A DNA stretch of 64,000 nt from Pseudophaeobacter profundi (GCF_029697505.1 NZ_JARJEF010000006.1:62001-126000), one strand, 5' to 3'. Counted from the stretch's first letter, positions 28,419 through 37,163 are shown. Numbers and translations: made by a program. The notes: generated by a model not told the origin, from the sequence alone.

Positions 28419-29594
28419 TCAGGCGCTTGCCACCTGGGTGGCGGCCCTGTCCAGACGGGCAATGGCTTCGCTGATCTCGTCGTCGCTCACGGTGAGTGGC
28501 GGCAACAGACGGATGACATTATCGGCGGCCGGCACGGTGATCACCTCATTGTCGTAGCCTGCCTGCACGACATCCATGTTCGCAGCCTTGCATTTCAGCC
28601 CCAGCATCAGCCCGGCGCCGCGCAGCTCTTCGAACACATCCGGGTGGGCGGCAACCAGGCCTTCCAGTTTTTGCTGAAACAGGCCCGCGCGCCGGTTCAC
28701 ATCCGCAAGGAAGCCCGGCGCCATCACCTCTTCGACTACCGCGCAGCCAACGGCACAGCCCAAGGGGTTACCGCCGTAGGTGGATCCATGGGTGCCCGCA
28801 GTCATGCCAGACGCGGCCTCTTCCGTGGCCAGCACCGCGCCCAGGGGAAAGCCGCCGCCAATGCCCTTGGCCACCATCATGATATCGGGCGTGACCCCGG
28901 CCCATTCATGGGCAAAGAATTTACCGCTCCGCCCGACACCGCATTGCACCTCGTCCAGGATCAGCAGAATGCCAGCCGCATCGCAGATCTGGCGCAGCGC
29001 CTTCAGCTCGGCATCCGGCAGCGGGCGAATGCCGCCCTCGCCCTGTATCGGCTCGATCAGAACCGCAGCGGTTTGATCGCTGATGGCATTGGTCAGGCCA
29101 TCCATATCGCCAAAGGTGAGATGCACAAAGCCCGGCAGCAGCGGGCCAAAGCCCTTGACCATCTTTTCCGTGCCTGCCGCTGCAATACCCGCAGAAGAAC
29201 GACCGTGGAACGACCCGTCAAAGGTAATGATCTCCACCCGCTCTGGCTGGTCTTTGTCATAGAAATACTTGCGCGCCATCTTGACGGCCAATTCACAGGC
29301 CTCGGTGCCGGAATTGGTGAAGAACACCGTATCGGCAAATGTGTGCTCCACCAGCAGATCGGCCAACTTTTCCTGCTGCGGGATCCGGTAGAGGTTGGAA
29401 ACATGCCAGAGGTTCTGCGCCTGGGTGGTCAGCACATCAACCAGCTTTGGATGCGCATGGCCCAGCGCGTTCACCGCAATCCCAGAGCCGAGATCCAGGA
29501 ATCGGCGTCCATCCGCCTCAAACAGCCAGGAACCTTCGCCTTTGACAAACTCCAACGGAGCGCGATTGTAGGTGGGCAGTACGGACGGGATCAT
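28419..29594 (-). CDS. argD: Acetylornithine aminotransferase
   Basis: The 391-residue class III PLP aminotransferase has FFTNSGTEACELA, LILDEVQCGVGRSG and the PLP lysine in MMVAKGIGGGFPLGA. It makes N-acetylornithine and can also act in lysine synthesis. AAAAAGG (29604-29610) lies nine bases before the second ATG (29594) but touches the first (29603), which decides the shorter start. It leads the argD-argF operon. Confidence 0.95.
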   Translation of the reverse strand: MIPSVLPTYNRAPLEFVKGEGSWLFEADGRRFLDLGSGIAVNALGHAHPKLVDVLTTQAQNLWHVSNLYRIPQQEKLADLLVEHTFADTVFFTNSGTEACELAVKMARKYFYDKDQPERVEIITFDGSFHGRSSAGIAAAGTEKMVKGFGPLLPGFVHLTFGDMDGLTNAISDQTAAVLIEPIQGEGGIRPLPDAELKALRQICDAAGILLILDEVQCGVGRSGKFFAHEWAGVTPDIMMVAKGIGGGFPLGAVLATEEAASGMTAGTHGSTYGGNPLGCAVGCAVVEEVMAPGFLADVNRRAGLFQQKLEGLVAAHPDVFEELRGAGLMLGLKCKAANMDVVQAGYDNEVITVPAADNVIRLLPPLTVSDDEISEAIARLDRAATQVASA

Positions 29595-29808
29595 CGGGAT
29601 CATCCTTTTTCACAGGTTGCGGCCAAAGCAGTGCATGAGCTGGGCCAAGGGGTCAAGAAAGAGAGAATGGTTTTGTGCCAATGCACCGCAAAAGCGGCCA
29701 GGCCATAGGTCAAAGTGGTCGAATTACGCCAGTCGGCGTCGACGTCGCAACAAAGGGATATGCGTGGCTTTGATCATAAGTCAGCTCCATATCGGAGGAT
29801 TTGACAAA

Positions 29809-29907
29809 ATGAAAGCCCTTTTGCCACCACAGACGGACAATTTGGCAACCACCCTATTGCCGCAGTTCCGCCGCCCCTGCGCCTGCCGTTATCCCCTACT
29901 GCGATAA
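29809..29907 (+). CDS. Possible 32-residue peptide with a strong ribosome site
   Basis: A short frame starts at ATG 29809, nine bases after CGGAGGA (29792-29798), and ends at TGCGATAA. The peptide is MKALLPPQTDNLATTLL followed by a proline/arginine/cysteine tail. It sits in the roughly 385-base gap between the argD start and the DMT exporter and ends 72 bases before that gene. It could be a leader peptide or a chance frame. No family is recognised. Confidence 0.3.
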   Translation: MKALLPPQTDNLATTLLPQFRRPCACRYPLLR

Positions 29908-29979
29908 GGCGAAACAGCCGGGGCGGGTTTTGCAGCAGCAAGTCTTGCAAATGCCGCGAAAGCGGTAAAGCTGCAGATC

Positions 29980-30903
29980 ATGATGCATACCACACCACAA
30001 AACCCGCCCCTGGCTGCCGCGTTGATCACCATGGCCTCGGTCTTTATTGCGGCGACCACATTGTTGGCCAAAGCCCTTGGGACCGATACGCTTGGCACGC
30101 CGCTGCACCCGCTGCAGATCAGCCATGGGCGGTTTCTCTTTGCCTTTATGGTGATTTCCAGCGCCGTCGTGCTGCTGCGCTTTCGCTTGCAGGGGCCGCA
30201 GTGGCGGCTGCATCTGGGGCGCACCAGCTGTGGCTGGCTGGGGATTACGCTGATGTTTGCTGCTGTCGCGCATATCCCGCTGGCAGACGCCACCGCAATT
30301 GCCTTTTTGAACCCGGTCTTTGCCATGCTGCTGGCGATCCCACTGCTGGGGGAGCGGGTGGGCCGCTGGCGCTGGGGCGCGGCTGGGCTGGCCCTGCTCG
30401 GGGCAATGACCCTGCTGCGGCCCAGCGGGGACAGTTTTCAGCCCACTGCCCTGCTGGCGCTGAGCGCCGCCGCGGTGATCGGATTAGAGCTGATCTTTAT
30501 CAAAAAGCTCGCCGGGCGCGAACGCCCACTGCAGGTGCTATGGTTCAACAATGCGCTGGGAATGGTGATCGCCACCGTGGCAGTGCTTCCGGTTTGGCAA
30601 GCGCCAACCCCAATGCAATGGGGCGCTTTGGCGGCGCTTGGCACCCTGATGGCCTGTGCCCAGGCCTGTTTCATCAATGGTATGGCGCGGGCAGATGCCT
30701 CGTTTGCCGCACCGTTCAGCTATGCGACGCTAATCTTTGCCAGCCTCTATGACTATCTCGGCTTTGGCGTCATTCCGGATGCCGTGACCCTTGCCGGGGC
30801 GGGTGCAATCCTGACTGGGGCGGCGGTGCTGGCCTGGCGTGAGGGGCGGCAAAAGCCGCGCCTGCCAGAGGGTACCCCCCAAGCCCCAGCCTTTAGGCCT
30901 TGA
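29980..30903 (+). CDS. DMT-family (EamA) exporter
   Basis: The 307-residue protein has ten hydrophobic segments in two EamA halves; the first half ends with a conserved FLNPVFAMLLAIPLLGERV and the second repeats the fold. It is an inner-membrane permease for metabolite or amino-acid export. ATG 29980 and 29983 are equally good starts. It is convergent with the ABC-2 permease and the two coding regions overlap by 11 bases. Confidence 0.88.
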   Translation: MMHTTPQNPPLAAALITMASVFIAATTLLAKALGTDTLGTPLHPLQISHGRFLFAFMVISSAVVLLRFRLQGPQWRLHLGRTSCGWLGITLMFAAVAHIPLADATAIAFLNPVFAMLLAIPLLGERVGRWRWGAAGLALLGAMTLLRPSGDSFQPTALLALSAAAVIGLELIFIKKLAGRERPLQVLWFNNALGMVIATVAVLPVWQAPTPMQWGALAALGTLMACAQACFINGMARADASFAAPFSYATLIFASLYDYLGFGVIPDAVTLAGAGAILTGAAVLAWREGRQKPRLPEGTPQAPAFRP

Positions 30904-31735
30904 GGCGATAACCGCTGCGCAGCATGAGCCAGGCCAGCAGGCAGATACCAAAGCTGGCACCAGAGCAGATCATCATCCCCACAAACGGCGGGCTGTCCGA
31001 TGTACCAATCATGCCAAAGCGCAGCCCGTCGATCAGGTAGAACACCGGGTTGAACTGCGACAGCGTCCGCAAAACCGGCGGCAGCGCCTGCACCGAATAA
31101 AAGGTCCCCGACAAAAAGGCCAAGGGCGTGACGATGAAATTGGTAATCGCCGCCATCTGGTCGAACTTATCCGCAAAAACACCGGCGACGATACCCAGGC
31201 CACCAAGAAACAAAGCCCCCTGCACGATAAAGACCAGGGCCACCAGCGGATGCGCCGGGATCATCTGCAAGACCAGCGCCAGCCCCAACCCGATGCCACA
31301 GGCCACCAATGTGCCCCGCACCACCGCGCCCGCCAGATAGCCCAGCAGGATCTCTAGCCCCGAAAGCGGCGGCATCAGGGTATCGACAATATTCCCCTGC
31401 ACCTTTGAAATCACAATCGAAGAGGACGTATTGGCAAAGGCATTCTGGATCACTGTCATCATCATGATGCCTGGCGCAAGAAAATGCAGGAACGGCACCC
31501 CCATCACATCACCGCGTCTAGGACCGATGGCCAGGTTGAAAATCATCAGGAACAGGGCCGCCGTCATCAGTGGTGCCAGAAGTGTTTGGGTCCAGACCAC
31601 CAGAAACCGAGTCACTTCGCGCCCTGCCAGCGTCTGTAACCCCAGCCAGTTGATCCGGCCAAACCTGCGCTCTCCGAGGGAGATTTGATAGCCGTTCAGC
31701 GGCTTTGACGGCTGGTCTGACGAATGGTCGCGCAT
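30893..31735 (-). CDS. ABC-2 type transporter permease (NodJ/YadH-like)
   Basis: The 280-residue membrane protein has six hydrophobic segments and the ABC-2 C-terminal pattern LSQFNPVFYLIDGLRFGMIG. An N-terminal GRINWLGL precedes TM1. This type exports lipids, polysaccharides or drugs together with a separate ATPase. No ATP-binding gene is next to it, which is unusual. The long frame upstream of ATG 31735 is not conserved-looking. It is divergent from gcrA. Confidence 0.85.
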   Translation of the reverse strand: MRDHSSDQPSKPLNGYQISLGERRFGRINWLGLQTLAGREVTRFLVVWTQTLLAPLMTAALFLMIFNLAIGPRRGDVMGVPFLHFLAPGIMMMTVIQNAFANTSSSIVISKVQGNIVDTLMPPLSGLEILLGYLAGAVVRGTLVACGIGLGLALVLQMIPAHPLVALVFIVQGALFLGGLGIVAGVFADKFDQMAAITNFIVTPLAFLSGTFYSVQALPPVLRTLSQFNPVFYLIDGLRFGMIGTSDSPPFVGMMICSGASFGICLLAWLMLRSGYRLKA

Positions 31736-31895
31736 GATTTCCCCACATTTGTTGTGTTTTCCCTGCATAGCCGCTGGGTTCTGAGGTGCAAGGTCTCTTG
31801 TAACTCGCTCACCAGTGATTAAGATAGGACCAGAATATGGAACTCGATGGCGGCCACAGGATTCTGGGGCCGCTTTTAGCTTGGGAAGGCAACAG

Positions 31896-32489
31896 ATGTC
31901 CTGGACAGACGATCGCGTCGAATTGCTCAAAAAGATGTGGGGCGAAGGTCAGTCGGCCAGCCAAATCGCAAAAGAACTGGGCGGGGTGACCCGCAACGCG
32001 GTGATTGGCAAGGTGCATCGCCTCGGCCTGTCCAACCGTGCGACCACCGGCGCCAAGGCCGCAGCCGAGCCAAAGGAAAAGCCTGCCGCGGCCGCCAAAC
32101 CAGCGCCAAAGCCCAAACCGCAACCCAAGACAGAACCCGCGCGCCCCACGACCCCGCCAGCCGCAAATACGGCGACAACCACAGAATCGCGCCCCGTGGT
32201 GCCTGCCCGCAAGCAGATCATCCCGGCTGGTCAGCCTCTGCCGCCGCAGCCCTCGGCCAATGAAATCAGCCCAGAGGCCCTTGCCAAGGTCAACGAGGTT
32301 GAGAAAAAAGCCAAGAAACTGTCCCTGATGGACCTGACTGAGCGCACCTGCAAATGGCCCGTTGGTGACCCCGCCACCGAAGATTTCTGGTTCTGCGGCC
32401 TGCCAGTGCAGCAGGGTAAACCCTATTGCGAGGCGCATGTTGGCGTCGCCTTCCAGCCAATGAGTGCCCGCCGCGACCGCAAACGTTAG
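31896..32489 (+). CDS. gcrA: Cell-cycle transcriptional regulator GcrA
   Basis: The 197-residue protein opens MSWTDDRVELLKKMWGEGQS, the GcrA DNA-binding helix-turn-helix (residues 1-45, NAVIGKVHRLGLS). A basic proline/alanine linker and a C-terminal sigma70-binding domain with CKWPVGDP, FWFCG and YCEAH follow. GcrA works with sigma70 at promoters carrying CcrM-methylated GANTC sites in alphaproteobacteria. GGGAAGG supports ATG 31896. Length is slightly above Caulobacter GcrA (173) owing to the linker. Confidence 0.95.
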   Translation: MSWTDDRVELLKKMWGEGQSASQIAKELGGVTRNAVIGKVHRLGLSNRATTGAKAAAEPKEKPAAAAKPAPKPKPQPKTEPARPTTPPAANTATTTESRPVVPARKQIIPAGQPLPPQPSANEISPEALAKVNEVEKKAKKLSLMDLTERTCKWPVGDPATEDFWFCGLPVQQGKPYCEAHVGVAFQPMSARRDRKR

Positions 32490-32570
32490 AGCACCCCATG
32501 CAATAGTGGCGACCAGTATTGCGTCGCTGAAAATATGCGCAAGCGTTCGTCCGCAGCGATCTATTTTGAT

Positions 32571-32604
32571 AAAAGCCCCGCAGCCTATGGCGCGGGGCTT
32601 TTGC
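32571..32604 (+). terminator. Intrinsic terminator after gcrA
   Basis: AAAAGCCCCGC pairs with GCGGGGCTTTT around a ten-base loop. It ends the gcrA transcript 82 bases after its stop and is symmetric enough to serve the YHS gene on the other strand too. Confidence 0.8.
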
Positions 32605-32664
32605 TATGCGGGGCCAGGCAATTCCGCCTCACCTGCCTGTTCTGCCTCGCCTGCGCGCGCGATC

Positions 32665-33180
32665 TTATTGCGCTGGCGCCTGAGAGGTGAAATTGGGAAT
32701 TGGGTTTTCAGAGGCAGCGTCTGGCTCGATCCCCGGCCAATTGCCTTCGGCCAAGGTGATATTACCGGGGATATCCTCTTCCCAGAAGCCAACAACATTC
32801 TTGGTGATGTTGAGATAAAGCCGGTCATCCACGATGCGCCACAGATTGGGGTTTCCCGGCACCTTCCCCCCCTTGGAGACCCCATAGGCGCAGTGGCCAT
32901 CATATTGCGGCACAAAATATTCGGGGTTTTCCAGGAACATGTCGCGGTTCTCCTGGCTGGCAAAGGCGAATGTAGCGCCATTGTATTCTGCGGTGATATC
33001 CGCCTGCCCAGGAACGGCTGCCACCTGCATCGTGCCAACTGGGCTCTGCTTGAGGCTGCGATAGGCCACCACGTCATAGCCAGAGACCGCAAAGCCGGTC
33101 TGGTCGACAAATTGTTCACCAGCAAAGGCAGGCAGGCCAAAGCTCAGGGCTGCCAGGGCTGCATATGCAAATCTCTTCAT
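32665..33180 (-). CDS. Exported YHS-domain protein
   Basis: The 171-residue protein has a signal peptide (residues 1-20, ending PAFA) and a YHS-type domain with AVSGYDVVAYR, YNGATFAFASQENRDMFLENP and HCAYGVSKG. YHS domains in exported proteins may bind metal or heme, but the role is unproven. AGGAGA lies about nine bases before ATG 33180 but only one base before the in-frame GTG (33189), so I take the ATG. Stands alone. Confidence 0.85.
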   Translation of the reverse strand: MKRFAYAALAALSFGLPAFAGEQFVDQTGFAVSGYDVVAYRSLKQSPVGTMQVAAVPGQADITAEYNGATFAFASQENRDMFLENPEYFVPQYDGHCAYGVSKGGKVPGNPNLWRIVDDRLYLNITKNVVGFWEEDIPGNITLAEGNWPGIEPDAASENPIPNFTSQAPAQ

Positions 33181-33469
33181 CAGGCTCACTCTCCTATCTA
33201 TCTATTCTACATTCACAGCTGCGGCAGCCATAGCCGCAACAGACAGGCCGATCGGCCCGCATGACAGCAAGCTAGCCGGTTCCCAGGCACCGCGAAACGG
33301 GGGCTCACGCCACTGTGTCTTCCCCGGCGTTATTGTGATGACGCAAAAAGTTGATCAGAATAGACCTTCCAGTCATTGGAATATTCAGCAAGGGTCTTAT
33401 CTAGCTTACGCAGCGGCCTGGCGTTTTCGGCGCAGGGGCCATCACTCACATAAGACAGGGTTTCACACG

Positions 33470-34351
33470 ATGAGCGATACAACCTATACCCCACCAGCCG
33501 TCTGGACCTGGGAAAAGGGCAATGGCGGCCAGTTTGCCTCGATCAACCGCCCCATTTCCGGCCCGACCCATGACAAGGAACTGCCTGTCGGCAAGCACCC
33601 CTTCCAGCTTTATTCGCTGGCGACGCCCAACGGGGTAAAGGTCACGGTGATGCTGGAAGAGCTGCTGGCCAAGGGCCATAGCGGCGCGGAATATGATGCC
33701 TGGCTGATCAATATCGGTGAAGGCGATCAGTTTGGCTCTGATTTTGTTGCGATCAATCCCAATTCCAAAATCCCTGCCCTGCATGACCTGACCGGAGAGA
33801 CCCCTCTGCGGGTATTTGAATCCGGTTCAATGCTGGTGCATCTGGCGGAAAAGTTTGGCGAATTCCTGCCTGCATCAGGTCCGGCCCGGACCGAAGTGAT
33901 GAACTGGCTGTTCTGGCAGATGGGCAGTGCGCCCTATCTGGGCGGCGGATTTGGCCACTTCTACGCCTATGCGCCGGAAAAATGGCAGTACCCGATCGAC
34001 CGCTTCGCCATGGAAACCAAACGTCAGCTGGATGTGCTGAACCGGCAGCTGGCTGACAACCGCTTTATCGCGGGCGAGGACTACAGCATTGCCGATATTG
34101 CGATCTGGCCCTGGTACGGCCAGCTGGTGCTGGGACGGTTGTATAGCGCGGCCGAATTCCTGGATGTGGCATCCTACGAGCACGTCATGCGCTGGGCCAA
34201 AGAGATCGACGCCCGCCCCGCCGTCAGCCGGGGTCGCATGGTCAACCGCGCCTTTGGCGAGCCACACACCCAGCTGCACGAGCGCCACGACGCCAGTGAC
34301 TTTGACACCCGTACGCAGGACAAGCTGGAAGCGGTCGAAACCAACAGCTAA
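33470..34351 (+). CDS. yghU: Glutathione-dependent disulfide oxidoreductase YghU
   Basis: The 293-residue protein is a glutathione transferase-like enzyme of the Nu class. The N-terminal thioredoxin-fold part follows HPFQLYSLATPNGVKV, with the cis-proline and acidic motifs in NSKIPALHD and FESGSMLVHLAEKFG. The C-terminal helical domain ends near residue 280. It reduces disulfides and organic peroxides with GSH in E. coli. The ATG at 33470 begins a typical family N-terminus. It is followed by the untranslated gap at 34352-34770. Confidence 0.9.
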   Translation: MSDTTYTPPAVWTWEKGNGGQFASINRPISGPTHDKELPVGKHPFQLYSLATPNGVKVTVMLEELLAKGHSGAEYDAWLINIGEGDQFGSDFVAINPNSKIPALHDLTGETPLRVFESGSMLVHLAEKFGEFLPASGPARTEVMNWLFWQMGSAPYLGGGFGHFYAYAPEKWQYPIDRFAMETKRQLDVLNRQLADNRFIAGEDYSIADIAIWPWYGQLVLGRLYSAAEFLDVASYEHVMRWAKEIDARPAVSRGRMVNRAFGEPHTQLHERHDASDFDTRTQDKLEAVETNS

Positions 34352-34387
34352 CGCCAGAACACGGGCAGGCGGGGGCTCCCGCGCCCA

Positions 34388-34454
34388 GAGGTCGTTTGGC
34401 CAAGGCCAAATGACCTCAATGGCCTTGGGCCCGGCACTGCGCAAAAGCGCAGTG
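34388..34454. other. Two strong hairpins in the gap after yghU
   Basis: GAGGTCGTTTGGCC/GGCCAAATGACCTC (34388-34417, one mismatch-like G-U pair) is followed by CACTGCGC-AAAA-GCGCAGTG (34435-34454), perfect. Neither has a T run. The first may stabilise the yghU 3' end. Both belong to the 419-base stretch without a gene. Confidence 0.6.
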
Positions 34455-34560
34455 CGCTACCGCAATACTGCAAGCTGCAATGGCGAGTGGCCACGGCATT
34501 TGCACCAGCAGGACATGCTTTGGCCACGCCGTTGCCGGATCGGCAGAACCCGACCCAGTG

Positions 34561-34740
34561 ACCCGTCCCGGTGCCCCATACCGGTGCAAGTCCGCAACAA
34601 ATCGCAGCACTCAGGCTCTTGCCACTCGCTGTCGCCAGCCACTATCGCCGCGCATCGCGCGGCGCTGGGCCCAACGGGAAGACCCCCGCAAGGGGTGATG
34701 ACGGGCGGGAGCCTCCCCCTGCAGGGTGATCATACTCTAA
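34561..34740 (+). ncRNA. Decayed or divergent cobalamin-riboswitch-like element
   Basis: In order on the plus strand I see CCGGTGCAAGTCCG (34580-34593), GCAAC, GCCACT twice (34621-34642), a short GC hairpin, CGGGAAG (34675-34681), a CCCC/GGGG hairpin, GATGACGGGCGGGAGCC (34697-34713) and CCCTGC. These match, in the right order, pieces of the cobalamin aptamer. The segment between GTCCG and GCAAC that normally carries GCTG and CCCC is missing, and the 3' AGGAGACC is changed. A GCCGAC/GTCGGC hairpin follows. No plus-strand gene lies downstream for 1.7 kb, so it is orphaned. Confidence 0.3.
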
Positions 34741-34770
34741 AGCCGCCGACATGACGTTCTGTCGGCCCAA

Positions 34771-35562
34771 CTATTTCAGGATTGGCGGGTTCTCCGGGTC
34801 GCTGCCCGGAATGCGCGGCTGGTAGATCTTTGGCTCTTCCGGCAGTGGCAGATCAAACCGCAACCCAACCCGTGCCAGCCGGGCCGCCATCTGATCCGAC
34901 CCGGCGAAGAACCCCACATCCAGGGCCCCGGCGGCAATCCCCGAAAAGGTCAGTGCCTCGCCAACCGCCTTGGCCAGGGCACCTTCGGCCTCGGGCTTGG
35001 CATCGACAAAGCCCAGCAAATGCCCCTGGCCACCCCCCTGATAGCGCAGAGAGACCAGATAGGCAGATGCGGCCAGACCTGCAGCGGTTGCCAGTTTGGC
35101 ATCCAGGGCCCCCAGCAGAACCTCGGGTAGACCGCCAGGTGGCAAGAGCTCTTGGATCGCTGCCTCCACCTGATCTGGCACATTCTGCAGGGTCTCATGC
35201 AGCCAGGTAACGGCCTGTGCTGCCAGCAGCGTCGATGAGGGCGCAACCTCCAGGTTCACGCCAAGCCCGATCCCCTGCCCCGCCAGCATTTCGACCACCC
35301 CGCGCCCGGCCAGCCCGGCATAGGGCACCGCACGCCCGGCAAACTGTGCCAGCCGGTCTTCGCGGTCAAAGACCAGGACAAACCGCCCCTCTGGCGTTTC
35401 AAACAGCTCCGGTGAGATGCGATCCCCATCGGCCTCCTGGCTCAGCATCATAAAGAGTTCACTATCCGCCAGCCGCTCATAGAAGCGCAGCCTGACGCCA
35501 TCATCCTCCGGTGCGGCCTGCATGGCTGCATGCGCCTGATCCAGTGGGGTTGTCTCGCTCAT
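34771..35562 (-). CDS. SseB-family protein
   Basis: The 263-residue soluble protein starts with an SseB-like domain: LRFYERLADSELFMML and GRFVLVFDREDRLAQFAG. The C-terminal half looks like the SseB C-terminal domain, with a proline-rich end (LPEEPKIYQPRIPGSDPENPP). SseB is named for enhancing serine sensitivity; its mechanism is unclear. The start overlaps the stop of the UDG-family gene as ATGA (35559-35562), showing translational coupling. Confidence 0.85.
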   Translation of the reverse strand: MSETTPLDQAHAAMQAAPEDDGVRLRFYERLADSELFMMLSQEADGDRISPELFETPEGRFVLVFDREDRLAQFAGRAVPYAGLAGRGVVEMLAGQGIGLGVNLEVAPSSTLLAAQAVTWLHETLQNVPDQVEAAIQELLPPGGLPEVLLGALDAKLATAAGLAASAYLVSLRYQGGGQGHLLGFVDAKPEAEGALAKAVGEALTFSGIAAGALDVGFFAGSDQMAARLARVGLRFDLPLPEEPKIYQPRIPGSDPENPPILK

Positions 35563-36149
35563 CTCATCAGCTCCTTTACCCGGCCCCGCAGAACCGGCAG
35601 CAGGTCTGCCGCGAACCAGGGGTTTTGTTTCAACCACCCGGTATTGCGCCAGGAGGGATGAGGCAAGGGAAAGACGCGCGGCGCATAGTCCCGCCAGGCG
35701 GCAACGCGTTGATTGACCGGGGTCTTCCCTTCTAGATGATAGCACTGCGCATGGCCACCGACCAGAACGGTCAGCTCTATATTCGGCAGTGCCTGCAGCA
35801 CCTTGTCATGCCAGGTGCGGGCACAGATCGGCGGCGGGGGCAGATCCGATTTCTGCCGGTTATAGCCGGGAAAGCAAAAAGCCATCGGCACGATAGCCAC
35901 CTGTGCGCGATCATAAAACTGCGCCTCCTCCAGCCCCAACCAGTCGCGCAAACGATCCCCCGAGGCATCGGTAAAGGGGCGCCCGCTGTCATGCACCCGC
36001 AGCCCCGGCGCCTGCCCCGCAATCAGGATGCGCGCGCCAGTGGCAAACCAGGCCACCGGGCGCGGCTGGTGCGCGGTCTGCGTCTTGGCAAACCGATCGG
36101 CACAAATTCGGCAGGCGCTGATCTGCACACAAAGCTCGTCTGCCTGCAT
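35559..36149 (-). CDS. Uracil-DNA glycosylase superfamily protein
   Basis: The 196-residue protein has the superfamily motif A as ILIAGQAPGLRVHDSG and motif C as PHPSWRN. It has a CRIC pair near its N-terminus, but I do not see a full set of four Fe-S cysteines. This form is usually annotated as UDG family without proof of activity. It is coupled to sseB by a four-base overlap. Cytoplasmic; DNA repair is the expected role. Confidence 0.82.
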   Translation of the reverse strand: MQADELCVQISACRICADRFAKTQTAHQPRPVAWFATGARILIAGQAPGLRVHDSGRPFTDASGDRLRDWLGLEEAQFYDRAQVAIVPMAFCFPGYNRQKSDLPPPPICARTWHDKVLQALPNIELTVLVGGHAQCYHLEGKTPVNQRVAAWRDYAPRVFPLPHPSWRNTGWLKQNPWFAADLLPVLRGRVKELMR

Positions 36150-36503
36150 CGTTTCCTCCTGTTCATCGCGGCCCGACGGCTGATCCGACGCGCGACTACG
36201 GCGCTACGTCACCGGTGCCAACCCGCCCGCGCCGCGACAGAGTTATCTGCATGGCGCTGCGCAAGCGCATTGTTTCCAAAATCAAAACAGTTAAAGGTAT
36301 AATCCACCATCGTTTCGCGCATGATGCCTGCTTGACCTTGGCCCAATTGGTTACTCAATGATTGAATAATTATGCCATAATTCGACATAATAAAGCCCAA
36401 GTCAGAGGCCATACCCTTAACATTCCTGATATATTCTTCGCCCCATCGGGCCAGCACAAAGGCCAGAAAGCCAGCCGACCACCAGCACCAACCGGAACAA
36501 ACG
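36150..36503. promoter_or_regulatory. AT-rich upstream region of the capsule operon
   Basis: This 354-base gap holds no gene. It has a TATAAT at 36298-36303 (a good -10; the -35 is unclear), then adjacent palindromes TCAAT-G-ATTGA (36355-36365) and AATTAT-GCC-ATAATT (36368-36382). The latter are about 120 bases before kpsT and much more AT-rich than the surroundings, as expected for a regulated promoter. Confidence 0.5.
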
Positions 36504-37163
36504 ATGCTTGAATTTGAAAATGTCAGCAAGTCCTTCTGGACTGGAACCCAGCGCAAGGTCATCCTCGACCAGGCGTCTTTTCGGGTTGAGCTGGGCAAAT
36601 CTCTTGGCATCCTGGCCCCCAATGGCACGGGCAAGACAACCCTGATCAATATGATGGCCGGGCTGGAAAAACCGGATGAGGGCGAAATCAGGCGCGGCTG
36701 CAAGATTTCTTTTCCGCTTGGCTTCATGGGGGGGGTTGTCAGCCGCCTGTCTGCCCTGGCCAACGCACGCTATATCGCCAATCTTTACGGTCTGGACCCC
36801 GACTATGTCGAAGCCTATTGCCGCTGGCTTTGTGGTCTGGGCGAATATTTCGACCAGCCCATTGGCACCTATTCTTCAGGCATGCGCGCCCGTTTCAGCT
36901 TTTCGCTGATGCTGGCTCTGGACTTCGACATCTACTTGATCGACGAAGGCATGCCCAGCACCACCGATGTGGAGTTCAACAAAAAGGCTGGCACGATCCT
37001 GCAGGAACGCTTGCAGACCACCACCATCATCATCGTCTCGCATCAGGCGAAGACCTTGGAAAAATTTGCCCGCTCGGCGGCTGTACTGCTGGACGGGCAA
37101 TTAAATCAGTTTGAAACCTTGGAAGAAGCGAAACAGCTCTATGACTATCAAACCCAAGGCTAA
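36504..37163 (+). CDS. kpsT: Capsule polysaccharide export ATPase (KpsT-like)
   Basis: The 219-residue ATPase has Walker A LAPNGTGKTT, the signature YSSGMRARFSFSLML and a Walker B YLIDEGMP. This SGMRAR signature and the small size are typical of the KpsT/BexA class that powers group 2 capsule export. The partner permease KpsM is not adjacent on either side. The next gene overlaps its last 23 bases. It is the first gene of the capsule operon. Confidence 0.9.
   Translation: MLEFENVSKSFWTGTQRKVILDQASFRVELGKSLGILAPNGTGKTTLINMMAGLEKPDEGEIRRGCKISFPLGFMGGVVSRLSALANARYIANLYGLDPDYVEAYCRWLCGLGEYFDQPIGTYSSGMRARFSFSLMLALDFDIYLIDEGMPSTTDVEFNKKAGTILQERLQTTTIIIVSHQAKTLEKFARSAAVLLDGQLNQFETLEEAKQLYDYQTQG

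Noticed and set aside
28326-29708. Plus-strand open frame of 460 codons over argD
   Set aside because: Antisense to argD; shadow of high third-position GC.
30893-31735. ABC-2 permease as the missing KpsM for the capsule operon
   Set aside because: Its motifs match the NodJ/YadH branch, not KpsM, and it is 5 kb away on the other strand.
34352-34770. RNase P RNA, two-piece tmRNA or a group II intron remnant in the gap
   Set aside because: I looked for the GAGGAAAGTCCGGGCT core of RNase P, the tag-coding segment of tmRNA and intron domain V; none is present. The cobalamin-aptamer-like pieces fit better.
36150-36503. Truncated kpsM ahead of kpsT
   Set aside because: All frames are short and polar; there is no hydrophobic segment that could be the end of a permease.
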